64,000 nt of DNA from Paludibacter sp. 47-17 (GTDB taxonomy: Bacteria; Bacteroidota; Bacteroidia; Bacteroidales; Paludibacteraceae): contig MKVT01000009.1 in the NCBI GenBank assembly GCA_001898935.1, forward strand, positions 310,001 to 374,000, in the 5' to 3' direction. The translations under genes were made by a program, and so were the position numbers. How positions within the stretch are numbered: the first letter of the stretch is position 1; every line of letters begins with the position of its first letter. The notes beneath the pieces were generated by a model. That model was not told where the DNA came from. It ran no database searches and saw only the letters and a list, made by a program, of their open reading frames with translations. Of the stretch, positions 52,480 through 61,005 are shown in pieces.

Positions 52480-54384
52480 ATGTATAAACTTATCAGGTAT
52501 GCAGTAACAAGCTTGTTGGCTGCGTTTATTTCCTTCAATGCATGGTCCGTACCAGCATATCCTCATGCAATACAGGTTGTTCAGCCCGACGGGTCGACAC
52601 TAACGATTCGCATCTATGGCGATGAACATCGTAAGCTGCGCACCACGGTCGACGGGTACGCGATAAAAATCAATCCGAAGGGATTTTATGTATATACCGA
52701 CACCCCGACGGCACCGGAGCGCATTGCACGCGATCCCGGACAACGTTCTTCGGAAGAGCAATCCTACCTGTCGCGGATCGGCAGGGCGGAACCGCTTCAA
52801 CAACCGGCAACAAAGGCTTTCAGGATGAAAAAGGCACCTGTGGCCTCCGCTTCCACTGCTTTTCCGACCACAGGCTCGCCACGATCGTTGGTGATAATGG
52901 TGAATTTTTCCGATAAAAGTTTCGTGACCAGTAATCCGCAAGAAGCTTTTACCCGTTTGCTCAACGAGCAGGGCTACAGCGCCAACGGAGCTACCGGCTC
53001 GGCGCGCGATTACTTTAAAGCGGCCAGCAACGGCGCCTTCAGTCCTCAGTTCGATGTGGTAGGGCCGTATACGCTCCCCAACAACATGGCTTATTATGGT
53101 GCCAACGATGAAGATGATTACGATGTAAAACCTACCGATATGGTGATTCATGCCTGCAGTCTGGCCAACAACGATGTTAATTTTGCGGATTACGATGCCG
53201 ACAACGACGGGTATGTGGATAATATCTTTATTTATTATGCGGGTTACAACGAAGCTGAAGGGGGACCCGAAAATTCGATCTGGCCTCACCGCTGGTGGGT
53301 GCATTCCGGAAACTTTTCGGGTTCGCGGGTATTCGACGGAAAAACTATTTTCGACTATGCCTGTACTTCCGAATTAGGAGGAAGTTCGGGAAGCAATATG
53401 TGCGGAATCGGCACATTCACGCACGAATTCGGGCATGTAATCGGGTTACCCGACCATTATCATACCGAAGATCCGGATAAAAACACGCTCAACTACTGGA
53501 GCATCATGGATTTGGGAGCTTATCTGAACGAAGGCCGTACTCCCCCGACCTATTCGGCCTACGACCGGTTTTTCCTGGGATGGCTCACTCCCCAGGAACT
53601 GACGATGCCCGGCCGGAAAACATTGCTGCCGCTTTCGCAATCGATGTCGGCATTAGCCGACAAAAGCGGACAGGCTTATCTTGTATCGGCCACCCCTCAC
53701 AACCTCAACGGTGCAAACCCGGCGCCGAAAGAGTTTTTCGTAGTGGAATACCGGCGGAAAACGGGCTGGGACACTTACCTTCCCGGCGAAGGAATGCTGA
53801 TTTGGCATATCGATTACGATGCCAATTCCTGGGATCAAAACGGACCCAACAACTATACAGGCACTACTCAAACTGCCGATAGTCACATGCGTATTTACCT
53901 GCAGCCACTGAGCGGGAATTCGACAACACCCGGAGCTGCATTTACTTCGGGCTCGTTTTATCCGACCACCTGGAACGGTGTTAACATCAACCGTCCGATA
54001 ACCAATATCACCAAATCGGCGGAGAATATCCAGTTTGATATCATGGGAGGTATAGCCCAGCAGGTGCCGGTGATCGTGGTGGGGGCGGTTACGAATACAC
54101 TCTCGTTCGGAGTAATGAATACCGGTTCGGTAAAATCGAGATACCTGAACCTCACAACTTCGGATGTACCGGGTTCGCTCTCCATAGTGCTCGGAGGCGA
54201 ACATGCCAGCCAGTTTGAAGTTTCGGCGACCAGTATTCCTGCTTCGGGTACCGAACCGTCGGTTGCAGCCAACCTTACTGTAAGTTACCGGCCTACAGCT
54301 ACCGGAAAGCATACAGCAACGCTCACGATTGGCGGTAACGGATTAACCGACAGGATTATCGAATTAAAGGGCGAGGCGAAATAA
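52480..54384 (+). CDS. secreted M6-family metalloprotease
   Basis: A 634-residue exported zinc protease. Signal peptide (about 1-24); propeptide-like region (HAIQVVQPDGSTL); M6 catalytic domain with the zinc site HEFGH at residues 315-319 followed by VIGLPDHYHTED; a middle beta-rich region (MLIWHIDYD); and a C-terminal Ig-like domain of the ASPM/Hydin type (about 535-634). It lacks a T9SS sorting domain, so it is probably periplasmic or secreted by another route. Typical substrates are extracellular proteins. It converges on upp with a 1-base gap. Confidence 0.88.
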   Translation: MYKLIRYAVTSLLAAFISFNAWSVPAYPHAIQVVQPDGSTLTIRIYGDEHRKLRTTVDGYAIKINPKGFYVYTDTPTAPERIARDPGQRSSEEQSYLSRIGRAEPLQQPATKAFRMKKAPVASASTAFPTTGSPRSLVIMVNFSDKSFVTSNPQEAFTRLLNEQGYSANGATGSARDYFKAASNGAFSPQFDVVGPYTLPNNMAYYGANDEDDYDVKPTDMVIHACSLANNDVNFADYDADNDGYVDNIFIYYAGYNEAEGGPENSIWPHRWWVHSGNFSGSRVFDGKTIFDYACTSELGGSSGSNMCGIGTFTHEFGHVIGLPDHYHTEDPDKNTLNYWSIMDLGAYLNEGRTPPTYSAYDRFFLGWLTPQELTMPGRKTLLPLSQSMSALADKSGQAYLVSATPHNLNGANPAPKEFFVVEYRRKTGWDTYLPGEGMLIWHIDYDANSWDQNGPNNYTGTTQTADSHMRIYLQPLSGNSTTPGAAFTSGSFYPTTWNGVNINRPITNITKSAENIQFDIMGGIAQQVPVIVVGAVTNTLSFGVMNTGSVKSRYLNLTTSDVPGSLSIVLGGEHASQFEVSATSIPASGTEPSVAANLTVSYRPTATGKHTATLTIGGNGLTDRIIELKGEAK

Positions 54385-54385
54385 A

Positions 54386-55039
54386 CTACAATTTTTCGCC
54401 AAATGCTAAGTCACCGGCATCACCAAGGCCCGGCACGATATACGAATGATCGTTGAGCGAAGGATCGATAGCGGCTGTCCATAAGGTCACATCGCTTCCT
54501 TCGAAATATTTCGATAAGTAATCAACTGCCTGCTGGCTCGAGATTACCGACGCTACGATTACCCGTGCCGGTTTGCCTTTGGTGAGCAGTGCGCCGTGTG
54601 CCAGTTCCAGCGAACCTCCGGTGGCCAGCATCGGATCGGTAATGATGAGGGTTTTCCCGCTAAGATCGGGCGATGCGATGTACTCGATGAAAATTTCAAA
54701 TTTCAGGGCATCCTTGTATTTCCTATAGGCCGATACGAAGGCATTTTCGGCCCGGTCGAAATAACTGAGAAATCCCTGATGAAAGGGAAGACCGGCCCGT
54801 AGGATGGTGGATATCACAATTTTATCGGAAATCACATTCACCGGAGCCGTTCCGAGCGGAGTGCTAACTTCTTCGGCACAGTAGTGCATCGTTTTACTTA
54901 TTTCGTAGGCAATGATTTCGCCTATTCGCTCCAGGTTACGGCGGAACCGAAGAGGGTCGCCCTGAATGTCGACCGAACGGATTTCTTTGATAAATTGGTT
55001 AAGAACCGAATTTTTACTCGATAAATTAATGACTTCCAT
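54386..55039 (-). CDS. upp: uracil phosphoribosyltransferase
   Basis: Salvages uracil to UMP with PRPP. The 217-residue protein has the PRPP-binding ITDPMLATGGSL motif and the uracil-site YIVPGLGDAGDLAFG near the C-terminus. Length and motifs fit UPRT. It lies 5 bases after proC on the same strand. Its stop almost abuts that of the M6 protease gene. Confidence 0.94.
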   Translation of the reverse strand: MEVINLSSKNSVLNQFIKEIRSVDIQGDPLRFRRNLERIGEIIAYEISKTMHYCAEEVSTPLGTAPVNVISDKIVISTILRAGLPFHQGFLSYFDRAENAFVSAYRKYKDALKFEIFIEYIASPDLSGKTLIITDPMLATGGSLELAHGALLTKGKPARVIVASVISSQQAVDYLSKYFEGSDVTLWTAAIDPSLNDHSYIVPGLGDAGDLAFGEKL

Positions 55040-55044
55040 GTTGT

Positions 55045-55845
55045 TTATTTACTATGTGATGCTTTTAATCCTTTGATGACTGCATTGGTAAAACCGTGGG
55101 CTTCCATTTCGTTAAGGCCTTTGATCGTGATCCCTCCCGGAGTTGTTACTTTGTCGATTTCCGATTCGGGATGAGTTCCTGTGGATTCGAGTAATTCCAC
55201 CGCCCCCCGTAAGGTTTGTAAGATCACGGCCTTGGCTACCGACGGATAAATCCCCATTTCAACGCCCCCCTCCATCGCTGCACGGATGTAGCGAAACGCA
55301 TAAGCAATCCCGCACGACGACAGCGACGTGAAAGCTCCAAGTTGATTTTCGGGTACAAAAAAGACCTTTCCCAGCTCGCTGAAAATGGCCTTAATTAACT
55401 CCTCCTGCTGTTGTGTTGCTTTATACGACGAAACGACGGAAACACTTTGAAGAACTTCGATGGCTGTGTTGGGTATAATTCTGAAAATAGCTGCTTCATC
55501 GTGAAATTGGCTTGCTAAGGCCTTAAAATCGACACCGGCAGCGATGGAAACCAGAATTTGCTTTTTGTAATTTATCTTTTTTCTGATTTCTTCGGCCACA
55601 ACTCCAACCAACCAGGGTTTAACAGCAATCACAACCACATCGGCATTTTCGATTGCTTCGGTATTGGACCGGGTAGTACGAATAGCCGGATCAAAATCTT
55701 TGAAGAGGAGTAAATTGGTTTCGTTAATATCACTGACTGTGATATGGTCTGGCTTAATAAGATTACCCGATGCCATCCCACGTACAATGGCACCACCCAT
55801 GTTACCGCCACCCACGACGGCTACCCGAATTGAAGTTGTATCCAT
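55045..55845 (-). CDS. proC: pyrroline-5-carboxylate reductase
   Basis: Last step of proline biosynthesis. The 266-residue protein has the N-terminal NAD(P) motif VGGGNMGGAIVRGM, VIAVKPW, SIAAGV, IRIIPNTA-type (FRIIPNTAIEVLQS) and the C-terminal TTPGGITIKGLNEME signature of P5CR. A -7 box (55863-55870) lies upstream. It is followed closely by upp. Confidence 0.95.
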   Translation of the reverse strand: MDTTSIRVAVVGGGNMGGAIVRGMASGNLIKPDHITVSDINETNLLLFKDFDPAIRTTRSNTEAIENADVVVIAVKPWLVGVVAEEIRKKINYKKQILVSIAAGVDFKALASQFHDEAAIFRIIPNTAIEVLQSVSVVSSYKATQQQEELIKAIFSELGKVFFVPENQLGAFTSLSSCGIAYAFRYIRAAMEGGVEMGIYPSVAKAVILQTLRGAVELLESTGTHPESEIDKVTTPGGITIKGLNEMEAHGFTNAVIKGLKASHSK

Positions 55846-55862
55846 ACTGTTATAAATTTCAG

Positions 55863-55870
55863 CAAAGATA
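55863..55870 (-). promoter_or_regulatory. -7 promoter box for proC-upp
   Basis: TATCTTTG on the minus strand matches TAnnTTTG, 17 bases before the proC ATG. Confidence 0.45.
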
Positions 55871-55887
55871 ACGAAAGTTTGAAAAAG

Positions 55888-58314
55888 CTAAAAATTAAAA
55901 CGTATTCCGATTACAATTCCCCAGGGACTGATTCCCGGTTTATTTCTCTCGGTGAGCCTCCATACCGATTGTACCGAAGCTATTTTAAATATATTCGTTA
56001 TTCCTGCTCCTACCTCCACATAGGGTGTACGTAGGGTCGACAAAGTAGAGGGCAGATCGTAGGGAGTGTAGTGGGAACCCGACAACCCTCCGTACAAGGC
56101 TTTAAATGTGAACAGTTCCCGCCAGTTCAAATTACGGATTACGGGCAATGAGTTGAAAACAATCCCGTTCAACATCAGCTCCTGGTGGGTCGCTATATAC
56201 TTATCGAAGGTATATTCCATAAAACCCATCAAATTGAAGTGCAACCGGCGATGGGTGAACGCTTTATCGCTTCCCTGCGTAAAATACAGATTGTAGGGGA
56301 CATCGCCCAGCAACCATCCGGCATCCACACTGTACATCCACTGGCCATAAGGGAAAAGCACCTTATGCTTCAACTTAAGTATCATTTTCAGATAATTGAG
56401 CTTTTCGTACCTCGGGGTGGTCTGCCCGGCCTCGGTAATGAGGTAAAGCACCGGTAATTCGTTCTGGATATAAATTCGCTCCAGGTGATCTTCATAAGTG
56501 CGTTCGTCCTGCGAAAACCGGGTAACCAGGGTAAGCGAACGGTGCTGATACATATCACTGTTGCCACCCGCACCTGAAAACGGTAACCAACCGGCCGCAT
56601 AATACCGGTTCGAACGATAATGAACACTGGTTTCTATGTCCGGATTCCAATCGTGTGTAACGGATGCATACCACTCCTTGCGCCGGTTAAGCCGGTCGGT
56701 AGAAGTAAACGATATAAGGGTGTTGGCAACATCAACATCTCCCGATAACAACGGATTTTCTTTGACCATATAATCGTTGTATTCGTAATCGACACGACGA
56801 AGATCGTCGGTATACCCTGCACGAACTACTGTTTTACGATCAAAAGGAAGTTTCCACCCTGCATTCACCGAAAACGAATGTTTTTTGGAAGCCATTCCAT
56901 AGCCCCAATAACCACCCACTGAGAAGTTGGGCCACAGCAACTCATTGGTTCGCAATGGGATATTCAACCGTAAGCCTTCCTGCTTCGTTAAGCGGGCAAA
57001 CTGATACACTTTACCAATATCCAGTTTTCCGGCTTGCGCATAGCCTGTAATTACCACATCGGCCAGCCAGCGTGCAGCTTTCATGAGCGGCATATCATTT
57101 AGTTCGGCCAGTTTCAATTCGAGTTCTTCTTTCTGAAACTCGGAGCCGGCAAAGTTACCGGCATTTAAGTACAGCGTGTCCTCGGGCGATGTTTTCCTGC
57201 TCCGCAGAAAGAACAATTCGGGTATTCTACTCGTACTATCCACCTGCAGGGCATAATTCATTATCAGCTTCATGTCGGTCTCCGCCGGGAACCACTTGCC
57301 TCCCTGAGGCCTAAAATGCTGATTGATTACGACCTGGTTAATGTAGTTAATATTAGCCGATACAGGCAGTTGAGCCTTTATGGATGTTAACGCCAGTGAA
57401 GCTGAATCGATATACATTTCACCGTTGAAAGCAAGATTTTTTTGATTACGCGACCTGAACCGAACCTGATACTGCTTCCCGGTTTCGGCAGGTATGCTAT
57501 CGATGAGGTAATACATGTAAAAGGCATTGCCTGCGGTAGAAAGCGGACTCACCACGTTTTTACCGAACATAATCAGGTTGTTGTTGTAAAAATTGATGTC
57601 GGTTCTCAAACTTCCGGCCAGTTTTTCCAGTACCAGCATCAGATTTTCGGGAGTAGCTTTCGAAAACTCCGATAAATCGCGCCGGGCTGTACGCCCTTCG
57701 TGTAAATAGGTCCTGCCGGCCATGTACAAAGGCGATAAAACCGATGAATCCGACGAACTTATTAACCCACTCGTCCATTTTTCGAATTTTCGCCGGGTCG
57801 ATTCCCTCCCCAGCGGCATCAACACCAATTCTTCTTCCTCGGTCCTGAATGTGAGGGGCCAGTTATGAATATCGTTGACAGCAGCAGCCTCCCTGATCTT
57901 CCGCAGCAACAAAGTCGCCGGATTAACTCCGGGAAACACAAACAGCTCCTGCAAGGTCCTGATATCCTCACGAAGCTCCACGTTCACACTCACCGGAGTC
58001 CCCGGCTCTATCATTACTTCAACCGTTTTATAGCCTATGCTCGAAAACACCAACTTCTTTTCGGGCCCCAAATGCCGCAGCACAAAAAAACCATCCTCAT
58101 CCGACTGAGTTCCCACCCTGGTACCCTCGAAGTAAATATTGGCAGCGGCAAGCGGCGATTTATCGGTTTTGCTCCTGACATAGCCAACCACCAGCGTTTC
58201 ACCCGGTTGAGCGCGGAGCGGCCCGGCCATACCGATCAATACCGAAAATAAAAGTATCGATCTGAATACAAGCCCGTGAACAGCGTGGCGGAACAAAAGT
58301 ATCGAAAGCTTCAT
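55888..58314 (-). CDS. outer-membrane protein with carboxypeptidase-like domain (DUF5686)
   Basis: An 808-residue envelope protein. Signal peptide (about 1-35), then a CarboxypepD_reg-like Ig domain (about 40-120, VVGYVRSKTDKSPLAAANIYFEG, FSSIGYKTVEV) typical of Bacteroidota outer-membrane proteins, then a long DUF5686-type beta-barrel region ending in phenylalanine (GIRFNF). Function is unknown. Its ATG overlaps the xerD stop by 4 bases (ATGA), so the two are translationally coupled. Confidence 0.8.
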   Translation of the reverse strand: MKLSILLFRHAVHGLVFRSILLFSVLIGMAGPLRAQPGETLVVGYVRSKTDKSPLAAANIYFEGTRVGTQSDEDGFFVLRHLGPEKKLVFSSIGYKTVEVMIEPGTPVSVNVELREDIRTLQELFVFPGVNPATLLLRKIREAAAVNDIHNWPLTFRTEEEELVLMPLGRESTRRKFEKWTSGLISSSDSSVLSPLYMAGRTYLHEGRTARRDLSEFSKATPENLMLVLEKLAGSLRTDINFYNNNLIMFGKNVVSPLSTAGNAFYMYYLIDSIPAETGKQYQVRFRSRNQKNLAFNGEMYIDSASLALTSIKAQLPVSANINYINQVVINQHFRPQGGKWFPAETDMKLIMNYALQVDSTSRIPELFFLRSRKTSPEDTLYLNAGNFAGSEFQKEELELKLAELNDMPLMKAARWLADVVITGYAQAGKLDIGKVYQFARLTKQEGLRLNIPLRTNELLWPNFSVGGYWGYGMASKKHSFSVNAGWKLPFDRKTVVRAGYTDDLRRVDYEYNDYMVKENPLLSGDVDVANTLISFTSTDRLNRRKEWYASVTHDWNPDIETSVHYRSNRYYAAGWLPFSGAGGNSDMYQHRSLTLVTRFSQDERTYEDHLERIYIQNELPVLYLITEAGQTTPRYEKLNYLKMILKLKHKVLFPYGQWMYSVDAGWLLGDVPYNLYFTQGSDKAFTHRRLHFNLMGFMEYTFDKYIATHQELMLNGIVFNSLPVIRNLNWRELFTFKALYGGLSGSHYTPYDLPSTLSTLRTPYVEVGAGITNIFKIASVQSVWRLTERNKPGISPWGIVIGIRFNF

Positions 58315-59201
58315 GAATGGAGGAGCGGATGAAAATCGGCAATTGTTTTTTTAAGAAAATGAATATCTATATGCGTGTAAATTTCGGTGGTGGTAATCGA
58401 TTCGTGTCCCAGCAACTGCTGAATGGCACGTAAATTCGCCCCGTTTTCGAGCAAATGCGTGGCAAACGAGTGACGGAGCGTATGCGGGCTCACCGTCTTC
58501 CGGATGCCGGCCGCTTCGGCCAATTGCTTCACAATCGTGAAAATCATCGCACGGGTCAATTGTTTCCCCCTCCGGTTCAAAAAGATATAATCTTCGTGGC
58601 CTTTTTCAATGTTCAACCCATTGCGGTCGATATACCACAAGTTCAACTCGTGCAGGGCTTTGCCCGACACCGGCACCAAACGCTGCTTACTTCCTTTCCC
58701 TTCAACCAGCATATACCCTTCGTCGGCATATAAATTGGAAATCCGCAGGCCGATGAGCTCCGACACCCGCAACCCCGAACCATACAACATTTCGATCATC
58801 GTTTTATTCCGCTGCCCTTCGGCCTTCGAAAGATCGATACTGGCTATCATAGCATCGATTTCACGAACAGTAAGCACTTCGGGCAAATGAAGCCCGGTTT
58901 TGGGAGTACCCAGCAACTCGGTCGGATCGTCGGTGCGCCGGTCGCGATAAAGCAAAAACCGGTAAAACGATTTGATTCCGGAAAGAATACGCGCTTGTGT
59001 CCGGGGTTGAATTCCCATCGACGACAGTTCCACCAAAAAATCGGAAAGATGCTCACGCTGGGCTTGTACAGGATCGATATGCGCATCGCCGAGATAAGAA
59101 AACAACTTCTCTAAATCCTGACGGTAGGCCACGACCGAATTCTCCGAAAGACCTTTTTCTACCTTCAGATAATACAGGTATTCTCTAAACACATTTTCCA
59201 T
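58311..59201 (-). CDS. xerD: site-specific tyrosine recombinase XerD
   Basis: Resolves chromosome dimers at dif sites with its partner. The 296-residue protein has an N-terminal SAM-like core-binding domain (YLYYLKVEKGLSENSVVAYR) and a catalytic domain with the first Arg in GSGLRVSEL, HTLRHSFATHLL (His-x2-Arg), LGHESITTT and the nucleophile Tyr in IYTHID. ATG 59201 fits the family better than the codon 15 residues upstream. Nothing mobile is nearby, so it is the housekeeping recombinase, not an integrase. Confidence 0.93.
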   Translation of the reverse strand: MENVFREYLYYLKVEKGLSENSVVAYRQDLEKLFSYLGDAHIDPVQAQREHLSDFLVELSSMGIQPRTQARILSGIKSFYRFLLYRDRRTDDPTELLGTPKTGLHLPEVLTVREIDAMIASIDLSKAEGQRNKTMIEMLYGSGLRVSELIGLRISNLYADEGYMLVEGKGSKQRLVPVSGKALHELNLWYIDRNGLNIEKGHEDYIFLNRRGKQLTRAMIFTIVKQLAEAAGIRKTVSPHTLRHSFATHLLENGANLRAIQQLLGHESITTTEIYTHIDIHFLKKTIADFHPLLHS

Positions 59202-59235
59202 ATCCAATTGCCCCGCTGCCGGGAGTACCGGTCTG

Positions 59236-59243
59236 CAAAGATA
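59236..59243 (-). promoter_or_regulatory. -7 promoter box for xerD
   Basis: TATCTTTG on the minus strand matches TAnnTTTG, 34 bases before the ATG at 59201; it would lie inside the coding region if the more upstream start were used. Confidence 0.45.
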
Positions 59244-59305
59244 CAAAATACTTCGCCGGTCGAAAATTCTGCCTCAAAAGTTAGTAAAATTTTAACTGAA
59301 ATGAA

Positions 59306-59313
59306 TACCTTTG
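59306..59313 (+). promoter_or_regulatory. -7 promoter box for the S1/P1 nuclease gene
   Basis: TACCTTTG matches TAnnTTTG, 23 bases before the ATG at 59337. Confidence 0.45.
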
Positions 59314-59336
59314 CAGGAAACATTTGAAATTTCAGC

Positions 59337-60107
59337 ATGAAAAAAATCGGCTACCTGCTTTTAATCGCTCTTTTTCCGGCCCATATCCTGCTGGCTTATG
59401 GCCCCGACGGTCACCGGGCTATCGCCAGTATAGCCCAGTCGGAACTTTCGGTGGGCGCCCGTAAAAAAATCGACAAACTACTGGGAACCAACGGTATGAT
59501 TTACACTTCAACCTGGGCCGATGAAGTACGGAGCGAACCCTCCTACAGCTATAGCTACCCCTGGCATTATCAGAACCTGAAAGCCAATTGCCCTCCCGAC
59601 GAATTGATAAAACTGTGGAATAACCCTACGGCCGAGGGCGAACATCTGTTCTTTGCGATCGGGCAGATGCTGACCCGGCTGAAACAGAACAATCAGGATG
59701 CCGAGGCGCTCCGTTTTCTGATTCATCTTACCGGCGACTTGTATCAACCCATGCACCTCGGGCGCGAGGCCGACCAGGGAGGAAACCGGGTGGGCTATAC
59801 CTGGTTCGGTCAACAATCGACTATTCATCGCTTATGGGACAGCCAACTGATCGGCCATCACCAGATGTCGTATACCGAATTGGCCCGGTACCTGGCCGAT
59901 AGTTTTGCACCGCAAAAAAAAGAATTGAAAAAACGTTCGGTTACCGATGATTTACTCGATTCGTACCAACTTTGCAACCGAATCTATCATTACGACCATA
60001 CCGACACCAATAATTACCTCTATTTTTACCGGTTCAACGCCGATTTAAACCTTCAGGTATACAAAGCCGGCCTGCGGCTGGCACAGTTTCTCGAATCAAT
60101 CTATTAA
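59337..60107 (+). CDS. S1/P1 nuclease
   Basis: A 256-residue exported nuclease with a tri-zinc site. Signal peptide about 1-20. The motifs are GPDGHRAIA (H26), WADEVR, WHYQNL, LIHLTGDLYQPMHLG and HRLWDSQLI, which together supply the zinc ligands. In the family the mature protein usually starts with Trp, whose amino group binds zinc; here the matching residue after the predicted cleavage site is Tyr (Y21). The enzyme would degrade single-stranded DNA and RNA outside the cytoplasm. It stands 61 bases before the thioredoxin-fold gene. Confidence 0.88.
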   Translation: MKKIGYLLLIALFPAHILLAYGPDGHRAIASIAQSELSVGARKKIDKLLGTNGMIYTSTWADEVRSEPSYSYSYPWHYQNLKANCPPDELIKLWNNPTAEGEHLFFAIGQMLTRLKQNNQDAEALRFLIHLTGDLYQPMHLGREADQGGNRVGYTWFGQQSTIHRLWDSQLIGHHQMSYTELARYLADSFAPQKKELKKRSVTDDLLDSYQLCNRIYHYDHTDTNNYLYFYRFNADLNLQVYKAGLRLAQFLESIY

Positions 60108-60168
60108 TTGTCAAACAATTTGAGTATACATACGTTTTATAAACTCATACCAATCACAACAGAACAAT

Positions 60169-60996
60169 ATGAAACAGTTTTTAATCATCGGAATTCTTGC
60201 AATTACCCTCCACACAGTAGCTCAAAACAAAGGGATTCAGTTCCACAACGATACGATCTTCGAAAATGTACTGGCAAAAGCCAAAGCCGAAAATAAACTT
60301 ATTTTTATCGATTGCTATGCCGTATGGTGCGGCCCTTGCAAATACATGGACGCCAATATCTTCCCCGACGAAGAACTCGGAAAATTTCACAATGCCAATT
60401 TCATCAACCTGAAATACGATATGGAAAAACCGTACGGCGCCATCGTACGAAAAACCTATGGCATCAAAGCCTACCCTTCGTTTCTCTATCTCAACGGCGA
60501 CGGAGAAGTGATTCACCGTGCGGTCGGCTCAACTGAAAATGCTGCCGACTTCCTGAAAATAAGCAAGCTGGCAACCGACAGCGAAAATAATTTCAAGGCA
60601 GTGGATGCACGGATAACGAAAGGCGACCGGAGCGCTAAAACCATCAATGCTTACCTCGATATGAATTATGGAGCGCCCAATGCCGATGCGCTTATTGAAG
60701 AGTATTTTGCAAAAACTTCCGAACAGGATAAATTGAATGCCGAGAGCTGGCAATTGATCAGCAATCATGTGAGTTCGACAAAAAGTCCGGCTTTCGCCTT
60801 CTTTGTAAAGAACCGCGCCGAATTCGAAAAGCGCTATGGCAAACAGGAAGTAGAAACCTATCTCTACAACCTGATGGCGGTTACCCGCCGTAAAGATCCC
60901 GCAGCTTTCGAAGCGATGAAATCGCTCGATGCCGGTGTTTTCGAACGGCTGCAACAGGACATTAAAAAACGGGAAGCTCAACGCAACCAGAAATAA
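60169..60996 (+). CDS. exported thioredoxin-fold protein
   Basis: A 275-residue protein with a signal peptide (about 1-18) and a thioredoxin domain bearing the WCGPC active site (53-57) in the family context IDCYAVWCGPCKYMD. The C-terminal half (about 140-275) is helical and charged and not recognised. It is probably a periplasmic thiol oxidoreductase. It is followed 9 bases later by the hemerythrin-LuxR regulator gene, which suggests a redox- or stress-related unit. Confidence 0.85.
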   Translation: MKQFLIIGILAITLHTVAQNKGIQFHNDTIFENVLAKAKAENKLIFIDCYAVWCGPCKYMDANIFPDEELGKFHNANFINLKYDMEKPYGAIVRKTYGIKAYPSFLYLNGDGEVIHRAVGSTENAADFLKISKLATDSENNFKAVDARITKGDRSAKTINAYLDMNYGAPNADALIEEYFAKTSEQDKLNAESWQLISNHVSSTKSPAFAFFVKNRAEFEKRYGKQEVETYLYNLMAVTRRKDPAAFEAMKSLDAGVFERLQQDIKKREAQRNQK

Positions 60997-61005
60997 GCAG
61001 GAAGA

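Noticed and set aside
58311-59201. Integrase of a mobile element
   Set aside because: Matches housekeeping XerD; no attachment repeats, tRNA target or cargo genes nearby.
60106-60120. AATTGT-caa-ACAATT inverted repeat after the S1/P1 nuclease gene as a terminator
   Set aside because: Only A/T pairs dominate the 6-bp stem and no T run follows.
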